NCBI GenBank assembly: GCA_013288555.1
Contig: JABDBQ010000020.1
Span: forward strand, 1 to 43,351
Origin: Bacteroidota bacterium
Lineage (GTDB): Bacteria > Bacteroidota > Bacteroidia > CAILMK01
DNA length: 43,351 nucleotides
Direction: 5' to 3'
Both the position numbers and the translations under genes were made by a program. Each line of letters starts with the position of its first letter. The stretch's first letter is position 1. Below, piece by piece: positions 15,962-23,623 of the stretch. The notes below the pieces were generated by a model. The model saw only the letters and a list, made by a program, of their open reading frames with translations. It had not been told where the DNA came from and did no database searches.

Positions 15962-17849
15962 AAGAGTTTTTGTAAGTGGCGGCGCGGGGGTAATTGGTAC
16001 GGCATTGGTGGAAAGACTTCAAAAGGAAGGTGCTGAAATATTTATCGGTGACCTGAAACCAAGACCTTCAGGCCTATCTAAAAATATAAGATACAGGCAG
16101 GGAGATCTTAATTTTATTACTTCGTTTGAAATTCTTGATTTTGACCCCGAAGTGGTTTTTCATCTTGCAGCAACTTTTGAAAGATCTACCGAAACTTATG
16201 AATTCTGGGAAGAGAATTATCACCATAACGTACAACTGAGCAATCATTTAATGACGTTATTAAAAGACAGCAAGTCCCTCAAAAAAGTAGTCTTTGCCTC
16301 GAGTTATCTCATTTATAAACCTGATCAGTATTATTTTGATAAACCTGCTGAAAAGGCAACCCGACTAAAAGAAACTGATCCAATCTATCCAAGAAATTTA
16401 TGTGGTACCGCTAAATTATTACATGAAATGGAGTTGTCTTTTTTGACTCATTTTCATGGCGACCAGTATAATACGGTATCTGCCCGGATTTTCAGAGTTT
16501 ATGGTAAGAATTCAAAGGATGTTGTATCAAGATGGATAAGAAGTCTCCTGAACGGAGAAACCTTGACAATATATAAACAAGAGGGCTTGTTTGATTATAT
16601 CTACGCTGATGAAGTGGCAGAGGGGCTATTCCGTCTTGCAACCAATGATGTAACAGGAATTATAAACCTGGGGCGAGATAATGCAAGAAGGGTATCTGAA
16701 GTTTTAGAGGTACTAAAACGGCATTTTCCGGATATTAAAACGATCCATTCTGACCTTGACATCCCATATGAAGGTTCCCAGGCAAATATGGAATACTTCA
16801 GATCAAAAACCGGATGGGCTCCGGAGAGAGACATAGAGGATACAATTCCTGAGATGATTGAATATGAAAAAAAGTCATCTGGCCTGAAGAATGCATACCC
16901 GATGGAATTCAATGTGTTTATAACAAGTATTGCTCAAAAAATTCCATTAATCAATGCCGTTAAAAATGCTTCTAGAAAAGCAGGAAATACAGGAATTGTT
17001 ATTGGAGGAGATATGAATTCTGAATGCATTGGGCAGTATTTTGTCGATCAGTTTTATCAAATGCCTTCCCTGAATAATCTGGATGTTGAATCGTTTATAT
17101 CATATTGTAAATCAAACAATATCAAAGCCATAATCCCAACGAGAGATGGGGATTTGAAATTCTTCACGAACCATAAGAGCATTTTGAATGAAAATGATAT
17201 TTCTGTAATGATTTCAGGCGAGGCGGCAATCGATATTTGTATCGATAAATTGAAATTTTATCAGGAACTTCAATCAATGGGTTATCCTGTTATTCAAACT
17301 GCAGAATCTATAAATGAGATTCAATCTGATAAAATTGTAGTTAAAGAAAGGTATGGAGCCGGATCGAAAAAAATCGGTGTCGGTGTTTCAAAAGTAGAAG
17401 CAATAGACGTTCAGCAAAATTTGTCAGACCCCATATTTCAGCCTTATATTGAGGGGAAGGAGTTCAGTATTGATGTTTATGTTGATAAAACAGGCAAATC
17501 TAAAGGCGCAGTAGTACGTAGCAGGGATATAATTGTCGATGGCGAATCGCAAATTTCCACTACCCTTAAAAATACAGAGTTAGAAAAGCTCTGTATTGCA
17601 ATGAGCGAAAAAATAGGCTTATACGGCCATTCTGTTTGGCAAGTGATTGTTGATCAAAATGGTCATTATTATATTATTGAGTGCAATAGCCGTTTTGGAG
17701 GTGCATCCACACTGAGTATTGAATCAGGACTAGATAGTTTTTTCTGGTTCTTGCTGGAGTCTTCCGGAACGGATATTTCTGAGTACCCATTTATCAGAAG
17801 TACCAAAGAAAAAAGACAGATCAGGTACAAATCAGATATGATAATATGA
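15945..17849 (+). CDS. Fused extended-SDR epimerase / ATP-grasp ligase in the nonulosonic acid locus
   Basis: This 634-residue protein contains two unrelated enzymes. Residues 1-310 are an extended SDR (NAD-dependent epimerase/dehydratase): dinucleotide loop VSGGAGVIGTALVERL, VVFHLAATFE, FASSYLIYKPD, and DYIYADEVAEGLFRL. The expected catalytic YxxxK is CxxxK: Cys153 (NLCGTAK) with Lys157 retained. Residues from about 322 to 634 are a CarB/PylC-like ATP-grasp domain: VFITS start, TRDGDLKFF, DKLKFYQEL, VKERYGAGSKKIGV (ATP loop), QPYIEGKEFSIDVYV and a metal-binding end IIECNSRFGGASTLSIESGL. ATP-grasp enzymes join a carboxylate to an amine or thiol through an acyl phosphate, so this protein may modify the sugar acid with an acyl or aminoacyl group. 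That role is inference. It overlaps the preceding gene by 17 nt and the following one by 4 nt (ATGA). Confidence 0.85.
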   Translation: MNLKNKRVFVSGGAGVIGTALVERLQKEGAEIFIGDLKPRPSGLSKNIRYRQGDLNFITSFEILDFDPEVVFHLAATFERSTETYEFWEENYHHNVQLSNHLMTLLKDSKSLKKVVFASSYLIYKPDQYYFDKPAEKATRLKETDPIYPRNLCGTAKLLHEMELSFLTHFHGDQYNTVSARIFRVYGKNSKDVVSRWIRSLLNGETLTIYKQEGLFDYIYADEVAEGLFRLATNDVTGIINLGRDNARRVSEVLEVLKRHFPDIKTIHSDLDIPYEGSQANMEYFRSKTGWAPERDIEDTIPEMIEYEKKSSGLKNAYPMEFNVFITSIAQKIPLINAVKNASRKAGNTGIVIGGDMNSECIGQYFVDQFYQMPSLNNLDVESFISYCKSNNIKAIIPTRDGDLKFFTNHKSILNENDISVMISGEAAIDICIDKLKFYQELQSMGYPVIQTAESINEIQSDKIVVKERYGAGSKKIGVGVSKVEAIDVQQNLSDPIFQPYIEGKEFSIDVYVDKTGKSKGAVVRSRDIIVDGESQISTTLKNTELEKLCIAMSEKIGLYGHSVWQVIVDQNGHYYIIECNSRFGGASTLSIESGLDSFFWFLLESSGTDISEYPFIRSTKEKRQIRYKSDMII

Positions 17850-18526
17850 AACGTGTTCTTGTCTTTGATCTTGATGATACTTTATATCCTGAAATAAGTT
17901 TTGTAAAAAGCGGGTTTAAAGCAGTTGCGGAGTTCCTTGAGAAGGAATATGACCTTCCTCTAAAAGAAAGTATTGCATTCATGCTCAAAGAACTTGAAAA
18001 CGGAAGGGGAGATATTTTTGATAAACTATTAAAGGTCAAAAATGTATATTCTGCTTCTTTGGTAAAAAAGTGCTTGTCGGTTTATAGGCTTCATAAACCG
18101 GAAATAAAACTCGATCCTGAAACATTGAAATGTTTCCAAAGATTTACTGATTATCCAAAATACATTATTACTGATGGTAATAAAATCGTGCAGCATAACA
18201 AGCTTGTTGCACTTGGATTATATTCAATGGTGAAACGATGTTTTATTACACATAGACATGGTGTTAACAAAGCAAAGCCTTCCCCATATTGCATGCATAA
18301 AATATGCGAACTGGAAAAAATCGAACCTTCTCAGGCTGTATACATAGGAGATAATCCAAAAAAAGATTTTGTAAACTTGAAACCTATTGGTTTTAAGACG
18401 ATTCGGATCTTACAGGGGATGTATAAAAATGAACCTGCGGATCAAAAATACAATGCTGATTGGTCGGTAAATTCGCTTAAAGAGATAAATGAATCATTGT
18501 TAAATACGATATTTGGCATTAATTAA
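17846..18526 (+). CDS. HAD-superfamily phosphatase
   Basis: This 226-residue protein carries the HAD motifs: motif I FDLDDTLYP (nucleophile Asp8, acid Asp10), motif II ITDGN, motif III lysine in NKAKPSPYCM, and motif IV YIGDNPKKDF. A helical cap lies between motifs I and II (about residues 17-95). It probably removes phosphate from a small molecule in the cytosol. The start overlaps the end of the ATP-grasp fusion as ATGA, so the two are likely translated together and may act on the same substrate. PseI makes pseudaminic acid directly and does not need a 9-phosphatase, so this HAD is an addition to the standard pathway. Confidence 0.85.
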   Translation: MKRVLVFDLDDTLYPEISFVKSGFKAVAEFLEKEYDLPLKESIAFMLKELENGRGDIFDKLLKVKNVYSASLVKKCLSVYRLHKPEIKLDPETLKCFQRFTDYPKYIITDGNKIVQHNKLVALGLYSMVKRCFITHRHGVNKAKPSPYCMHKICELEKIEPSQAVYIGDNPKKDFVNLKPIGFKTIRILQGMYKNEPADQKYNADWSVNSLKEINESLLNTIFGIN

Positions 18527-18574
18527 CGGGGTGATTTGTTTTCTGATTTAACCGGGATATTTTAATATAATTAT

Positions 18575-19615
18575 ATGAACGACATAAAAGTAGGGAATTA
18601 TACCATCGGGGAAGCGCATCAGCCATTTGTTATTGCTGAAATGAGTGGGAACCACAATCACTCACTTGAACGTGCTTTTGCCATTGTGGAAGCAGCAGGG
18701 AAAGCAGGTTGCCATGCCTTGAAACTTCAGACCTATACAGCTGATACCATGACGATAAAGGGAGTGCTTACCATTGAAGATGATAACTCATTGTGGAAAG
18801 GCCGTGAATTGTATTCCTTGTACCAGGATGCATTTACGCCCTGGGAATGGCATAAGCCCATTTTTGATCGCGCGAAAGAACTTGGGATGATTGCATTTAG
18901 TACACCTTTTGATGAAACTGCTGTAGATTTTCTTGAAGAACTCGGCGTGGAAGCATATAAAGTAGCTTCTTTTGAAAATACAGATTGGCCATTACTTAAA
19001 AAAGTAGCTAAAACCGGTAAACCTGTAATTATGTCAACCGGTGCTGCAACCATATCCGATATCGGGGAGGCTGTAAGGGTGCTGAGAGAAAACGGGTGCA
19101 AAGATCTCGTATTGCTAAAATGTACAAGCACCTATCCAGCAACACCCGACAATATCAATCTTAAGACAATCCCCAACATGCGTGATGTTTTCCATTGTCA
19201 TATTGGTTTGTCTGACCATACCATGGGTATTGGTGTTTCTGTAGCATCTGTTGCATTAGGTGCCTGCGTGATAGAAAAGCATTTTACGTTGAGAAGAAGT
19301 GATGGGGGAGTAGACAGTGCCTTTTCCATGGAACCAGAGGAAATGGAAGGCCTGGTTAAGGAATCTGCCAATGCTTTTATGTCCCTCGGTACCATAAGCT
19401 ATGATATTGCTGAGGAAGAGCGGAAGAGCCTTAAATATAAAAGATCTATCTATGTGAGTAAGGACATCGCTCCGGGCGAAGCTTTCTCTGCTGACAATCT
19501 AAAAATTATCAGACCGGCAGATGGACTTGAAACCAAGTATTACGACCTTATCCTGGGAAGAAAAGCTTCAAAAGTCATCAAAGCCGGAACACCACTAAGC
19601 TGGGATATAATATAG
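18575..19615 (+). CDS. pseI: Pseudaminic acid synthase
   Basis: PseI condenses the 2,4-diacetamido-2,4,6-trideoxy-L-altrose intermediate with phosphoenolpyruvate to give pseudaminic acid. The 346-residue protein has an N-terminal NeuB-type TIM barrel (FVIAEMSGNHNHSLERAFAI, ALKLQTYTADTMT, AFSTPFDETAVDFLEELGVE, YKVASFE, CTSTYPATPDNINL, GLSDHTMGIGV) and a C-terminal SAF/antifreeze-like domain (SIYVSKDIAPGEAFS). GNHNHSLERA and TYTADTMT are typical of PseI rather than sialic or legionaminic synthases. It starts 48 bp after the HAD gene, a longer gap than others in the locus. Confidence 0.94.
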   Translation: MNDIKVGNYTIGEAHQPFVIAEMSGNHNHSLERAFAIVEAAGKAGCHALKLQTYTADTMTIKGVLTIEDDNSLWKGRELYSLYQDAFTPWEWHKPIFDRAKELGMIAFSTPFDETAVDFLEELGVEAYKVASFENTDWPLLKKVAKTGKPVIMSTGAATISDIGEAVRVLRENGCKDLVLLKCTSTYPATPDNINLKTIPNMRDVFHCHIGLSDHTMGIGVSVASVALGACVIEKHFTLRRSDGGVDSAFSMEPEEMEGLVKESANAFMSLGTISYDIAEEERKSLKYKRSIYVSKDIAPGEAFSADNLKIIRPADGLETKYYDLILGRKASKVIKAGTPLSWDII

Positions 19616-19628
19616 TTTTACCAGTTTT

Positions 19629-21044
19629 ATGGAGCGCATTTATACCAATAAATCATGGGAATATGTCGTAAAAAACCTGGATAAATTATCCAGGCGAAAG
19701 TCCTGTGTTTCAAGGTTTCTGATCGATTATTTTGCCTTTGTTTTTGGAACAAGTTCCGGTAAAGAATTTCTAAAGAAATTCTTTCTGAATATCATTGGTT
19801 TTATGAGCCAGCTGAGGTATATTTTAATTTTTCAACTGGGGAAAACCAAAACCCTCGATCCCAAATCGAAATATATTGTTCACCTGTTAGACAGTAATTC
19901 TTTTCTCAAAACAATTCTGCCGGTTTGCAATATGCTTATTAAGAATGAAGTCAATCCTGTATTTCTTTGCCCTGCAAATCACTATCACAGGCTTGCTGCG
20001 CGACTCGACCCGAGGATAACCGATACGCTATACAGGTACGAACAAATTAAGATGCATCCGAATAAGTTGTTGGTAATCATGCAGATGATCAAGGCTTTTG
20101 TTTTTTCGGCATTTGATTGTGCCTGGTTCATGTTTCAGCCTGTAAAGAAAAGTTTTTTTACGTCTTTCAGTTTCTGGAGACATTCCTACATCCATCATTA
20201 TTCAGATGGTTTCTGGAAAAACTATTTTGACAGCGAAAAGAGAATGTTTATGGCTGCGGCAGATCAATATCTCTGGGAAGCAGCTGTTTTTAGTAACATT
20301 CAAAAAACAAGTTCATCGTCTTTTGTCTTTCAGCATGGTAAGTTGAGCGATGTTTATTATCCGACATCAGCCAAATATTTCTGTACCCTTGGGCCGATAG
20401 ATTCAAAAAAGATGGTTGAAGAATATCACGCGAATCCCACTGAAATTCGGGAAGTTGGTTCTCCTTGCTTTGATCAGATATTCAATCATTATCAGCAGCA
20501 TCCCGTTAAAGATATTCTAAATAATAAAACCATTGTATTCTTTGCCCAACCATGGTACAGGGTATCTGTTTCATCTATAAATAATTATGTTTCAGTACTG
20601 AACTGGTTTTACAAGCTCTCAGAGAATAAACGCCTTGCTGAATATAAATTTATATTAAAGCTGCACCCACACGATCTTGCTTCATTCTATCAAAACAAGC
20701 CGGCAAGTGTTGAAATCGCGCATGATAACCTGCTGGCACTTATAGAGAAATCAATTTTTAGCATTACAGTTGATTCGTCTTCGGTTTTTGAATCTGCTTT
20801 TTGCGGAATTCCATCGATTCAAACCATTCCGCCTGAAAAAGATTTATTTGCGGATGAATCATCAACTGGCATCGCAATGAAAGCAAGCAGTTATGAAGAA
20901 CTTGAAAACCTGGGTTTTAAACTTTTAGAGGATGAGAATTACTATCAAAATGCTATTCGTACATCAAGGGAAGCATTAGACCTTTATTTTGCAAATTTGG
21001 GTCATTCCCTTGAAGTTGTAAAAGCAATGCTTGAACTTGCTTAA
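19629..21044 (+). CDS. GT-B-like glycosyltransferase, candidate nonulosonate transferase
   Basis: This 471-residue protein is not a family I can name with certainty. It resembles GT-B capsule/polysialyl- or CDP-glycerol-type transferases. Visible motifs, in order, are YSDG (residues 191-194), FQHGKLSDVYYPTSAKY, KLHPHD (His346-Pro347), and VDSSSVFESAFCGIPS (Ser383-385). Bacterial sialyltransferases of the GT38/GT52 type share a D/E-D/E-G, HP, S/SS order, which this broadly follows (SDG in place of the acidic pair). It starts 13 bp after pseI, so transfer of the activated sugar acid onto a glycan is the natural guess. A PseG-like hydrolase role seems unlikely from its length and motifs. Confidence 0.75.
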   Translation: MERIYTNKSWEYVVKNLDKLSRRKSCVSRFLIDYFAFVFGTSSGKEFLKKFFLNIIGFMSQLRYILIFQLGKTKTLDPKSKYIVHLLDSNSFLKTILPVCNMLIKNEVNPVFLCPANHYHRLAARLDPRITDTLYRYEQIKMHPNKLLVIMQMIKAFVFSAFDCAWFMFQPVKKSFFTSFSFWRHSYIHHYSDGFWKNYFDSEKRMFMAAADQYLWEAAVFSNIQKTSSSSFVFQHGKLSDVYYPTSAKYFCTLGPIDSKKMVEEYHANPTEIREVGSPCFDQIFNHYQQHPVKDILNNKTIVFFAQPWYRVSVSSINNYVSVLNWFYKLSENKRLAEYKFILKLHPHDLASFYQNKPASVEIAHDNLLALIEKSIFSITVDSSSVFESAFCGIPSIQTIPPEKDLFADESSTGIAMKASSYEELENLGFKLLEDENYYQNAIRTSREALDLYFANLGHSLEVVKAMLELA

Positions 21045-21049
21045 GCTTA

Positions 21050-21082
21050 TTTGAATTTGAAGCATATAACTGACTAAATTTG
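21050..21082 (+). promoter_or_regulatory. Candidate promoter upstream of the flippase gene
   Basis: TTTG at 21050-21053 and TAAATTTG at 21075-21082 are separated by 21 nt, matching the Bacteroidota pattern TTTG-N(17-23)-TAnnTTTG. It lies in the 127-bp gap after the glycosyltransferase gene, so the flippase may have its own promoter. Confidence 0.5.
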
Positions 21083-21171
21083 TGCTTGGTTGATGGCAGA
21101 TAAATATTTCTTGTATCTTGATTCTGTTGATTGAAAACTGGCCATTAACATAAAAATATAAAATATCCATT

Positions 21172-22677
21172 TTGGGCATCGTAAAAAAAGAAGGCATCAG
21201 GAACACCATTATCTACTATTCGGGGGTGGTACTTGCTTACTTTACCATGGTCATTCTGCTGCCTAAAGTACTACTACCTGATCAGTTCGGTTTGATCCGA
21301 ATTTTGATTCCATATGCGGCCATGCTGGCTTATTTTTTCCTTGTGGGAATGCCCAATGTAATGGTCCGGTTTTTTCCTTATCTCAAAAATGCCGAAAAAG
21401 GCCATAACGGCATTCTGTTTTTTGCTTTTTCTGTAGCCGGAGCGGGCATTCTGGTTACGTCTGTTGTGTTTTATATTTTTAAAGACCAGATTTTACATTT
21501 TTATGCACCCAAAGCGGGTTTGCTGGTGCAGTATTATTACCTGCTATATCCGCTGGCGATAAGCATAACAATATTTGAAATTTTCAGCGCTTATTGCAGA
21601 GCCCAGTTCAAAACCAATTTTTCAGTGTTTCTGAATGAGGTATACGTACGAATACTGGTTTTGATACTTGCAGTTTGTTATTTCTATCATCTCTTTAATT
21701 TTCAGGTATTTGTATACTTATTTATTGGCGCCTATCTTACAAATCCCGTATTGATGCTATTGTATACCTGGTGGAATAAAATGCTTTTCATAAAGCCAAC
21801 CAAAGCAGTTTTAAGATCAGGACAAATAAACCAGATGCTGAATTATGGTCTCTTTAATTTTTTCGGTGGTGCAACTGGTGTATTAATGGACAAATTAGAC
21901 ATCGTATTTATCCCCGGATTATTAAACCTGGCTTATACCGGTATTTATGGGATAGCGGTTATGCTGGGCCAGGCAGTGGCATTACCTGCCAAGGCTTTAT
22001 TAATGATCCTATATCCGCTTACTACTGATGCCTTTAAGGAAAATGACAGGGAGAAACTTCATTATTTGTACACTACTTCCTGCAACGTGCAGTTGTTTGT
22101 AGGCGGATTTACTTTTTTAATGATCTGGGTAAATTTTGATAGCGTTTTCAATATTTTACATCCATCGTTTTTGCTGGGTAAATATGCATTCCTTTTCCTT
22201 GGGATCGGAAAATTGTTTGATATGGCAACAGGAATTAATGGCCCATTGCTATCAAGTTCAAAATACTATCGTTATGACCTGGCATTCACCATATCATTGG
22301 TTATATTAACCATAGTTACGGTAAATTTATTCGTCCCATTGTATGGTATTGCAGGAGCCGGATTGGCTATTGCTACTACGAGTATTCTTAATAATATTGT
22401 AAAGTCGGTCTTCGTATGGCGAACTTTACGTTTACAGCCATTCAATATGGCTACGTTAAGGATATTTATGGCCATATCGGGAATATTCGTGGTGAGCATG
22501 CTTTTGCCTGCCAGTGGAAGTTTTATTTTCGACATTCTATACAAATCTACCGTCATTGGTTTTCTATTTTTAATGAGCTTGTTATACTTAAATATAACCC
22601 CTGAAATATCAACTCTTGCTATTTCAATGATAGAAAGGGGTAAACGTATTGCTAAACGCCCATTCGGTAAAAAATAG
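21172..22677 (+). CDS. Wzx/MATE-like polysaccharide flippase
   Basis: This 501-residue protein is almost entirely hydrophobic, with about 12-14 predicted membrane helices. The N-terminus (GIRNTIIYYSGVVLAYF, then LLPDQFGLIRIL) and central NYGLFNFFGGATGVLMDKLD are typical of oligosaccharide flippases of the MOP superfamily. It would move a lipid-linked glycan across the inner membrane. The best start is TTG at 21172, shortly after an in-frame TAA at 21151; the next ATG is 25 codons further in and would cut the first helix. It follows the pse genes after 127 bp with a promoter-like sequence in between, and is probably the exporter for the same glycan. Confidence 0.88.
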   Translation: MGIVKKEGIRNTIIYYSGVVLAYFTMVILLPKVLLPDQFGLIRILIPYAAMLAYFFLVGMPNVMVRFFPYLKNAEKGHNGILFFAFSVAGAGILVTSVVFYIFKDQILHFYAPKAGLLVQYYYLLYPLAISITIFEIFSAYCRAQFKTNFSVFLNEVYVRILVLILAVCYFYHLFNFQVFVYLFIGAYLTNPVLMLLYTWWNKMLFIKPTKAVLRSGQINQMLNYGLFNFFGGATGVLMDKLDIVFIPGLLNLAYTGIYGIAVMLGQAVALPAKALLMILYPLTTDAFKENDREKLHYLYTTSCNVQLFVGGFTFLMIWVNFDSVFNILHPSFLLGKYAFLFLGIGKLFDMATGINGPLLSSSKYYRYDLAFTISLVILTIVTVNLFVPLYGIAGAGLAIATTSILNNIVKSVFVWRTLRLQPFNMATLRIFMAISGIFVVSMLLPASGSFIFDILYKSTVIGFLFLMSLLYLNITPEISTLAISMIERGKRIAKRPFGKK

Positions 22678-22754
22678 AATTACTGTACGGGTATATTCTG
22701 ATAGTTGCAAACTGATTTGCCCCAAGCCCTTTCTATTCATTCCTTTCTTTTGAT

Positions 22755-22762
22755 TAATTTTG
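22755..22762 (+). promoter_or_regulatory. Candidate -7 box for yebC
   Basis: TAATTTTG matches TAnnTTTG and lies 41 nt before the yebC ATG. A -33 TTTG at the correct distance is not apparent. Confidence 0.33.
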
Positions 22763-22803
22763 AAACTCAAAAATCCAGTCAGCATTATATATTTTAAGAT
22801 CGT

Positions 22804-23559
22804 ATGTCAGGACATAGCAAATGGAGTAAAATAAAACGTAAAAAAGGAGCCAACGACAACAAGCGCTCCATGATCTTTACGAAGTTGATTAAAGAGATGA
22901 CTGTTGCGGCCAAACTGGGCGGGGCAGATCCTTCAGCCAATTCAAGATTGTTTTTAGCCATACAGAATGCGAAAGGGCAGAACATGCCCAAGGAAAATAT
23001 TGAGCGCGCCATAAAGAAAGGTGGTGATAAAGATACCGCCAGTTTCCAGGATATTACTTACGAAGGATATGGACCCGGGAAAGTAGCTATTTTTATAGAA
23101 ACATCTACAGATAATATCAACAGAACCGTTGCCAATATTCGCAAGTACATCAGCAAAATGGGTGGATCACTGGCAAATAACGGGACTTTTGAATTCATTT
23201 TTGATCAGAAAGGGATCATTGAATTCAAAATGAAGGAAAGTACAGACCCTGATGAGTTGACACTGGAGTTAATAGATTCTGGCGCCGAAGATGTTGATAT
23301 CAGTGACGGTGAAGTAGAGGTTGTTACTGCATTTGAAGATTTTGGCTCTGTTCAGAAAAAATTGAAGGAATTGAATATAGAACCCGAAAGTGCAACCCTG
23401 CAGCGCATCCCTAAGATTTTCAAGAAGCTGGACGTAGATGAGTTTAAAAAGGTCATGAGGCTTATTGAAACCATTGAAGAAGACGAAGACGTAACAGCCG
23501 TATATCACAATATAGAAATGACCGAAGAACTTCAAAGTATATATGAGTCTGAAGACTAG
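22804..23559 (+). CDS. yebC: YebC/PmpR (TACO1) family protein
   Basis: This 251-residue protein shows the full family signature at the N-terminus (MSGHSKWSKIKRKKGANDNK), then IFTKLIKEMTVAAKLGGADP, NMPKENIERAIKKG, YEGYGPGKVAIFIE and NRTVANIRK. YebC-type proteins have been described as DNA-binding regulators and as ribosome-associated factors that help translation of difficult sequences; the sequence cannot tell which applies here. It is preceded by a 126-bp gap after the flippase, so it is probably an independent housekeeping gene. It is followed 64 bp later by the carboxylase gene. Confidence 0.95.
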   Translation: MSGHSKWSKIKRKKGANDNKRSMIFTKLIKEMTVAAKLGGADPSANSRLFLAIQNAKGQNMPKENIERAIKKGGDKDTASFQDITYEGYGPGKVAIFIETSTDNINRTVANIRKYISKMGGSLANNGTFEFIFDQKGIIEFKMKESTDPDELTLELIDSGAEDVDISDGEVEVVTAFEDFGSVQKKLKELNIEPESATLQRIPKIFKKLDVDEFKKVMRLIETIEEDEDVTAVYHNIEMTEELQSIYESED

Positions 23560-23563
23560 AGCG

Positions 23564-23584
23564 AATTGCATTTTTATTGCAATT
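23564..23584. repeat. Short inverted repeat between yebC and the carboxylase gene
   Basis: AATTGCA (23564-23570) and TGCAATT (23578-23584) form a perfect 7-bp stem around a 7-nt loop, a few bases after the yebC stop. The stem is AT-rich with no T tract behind it, so it could be a weak attenuator or a regulator site. Confidence 0.4.
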
Positions 23585-23623
23585 GATTTATAATTCATGC
23601 ATCTTTGGTATAAATAATTAAGA

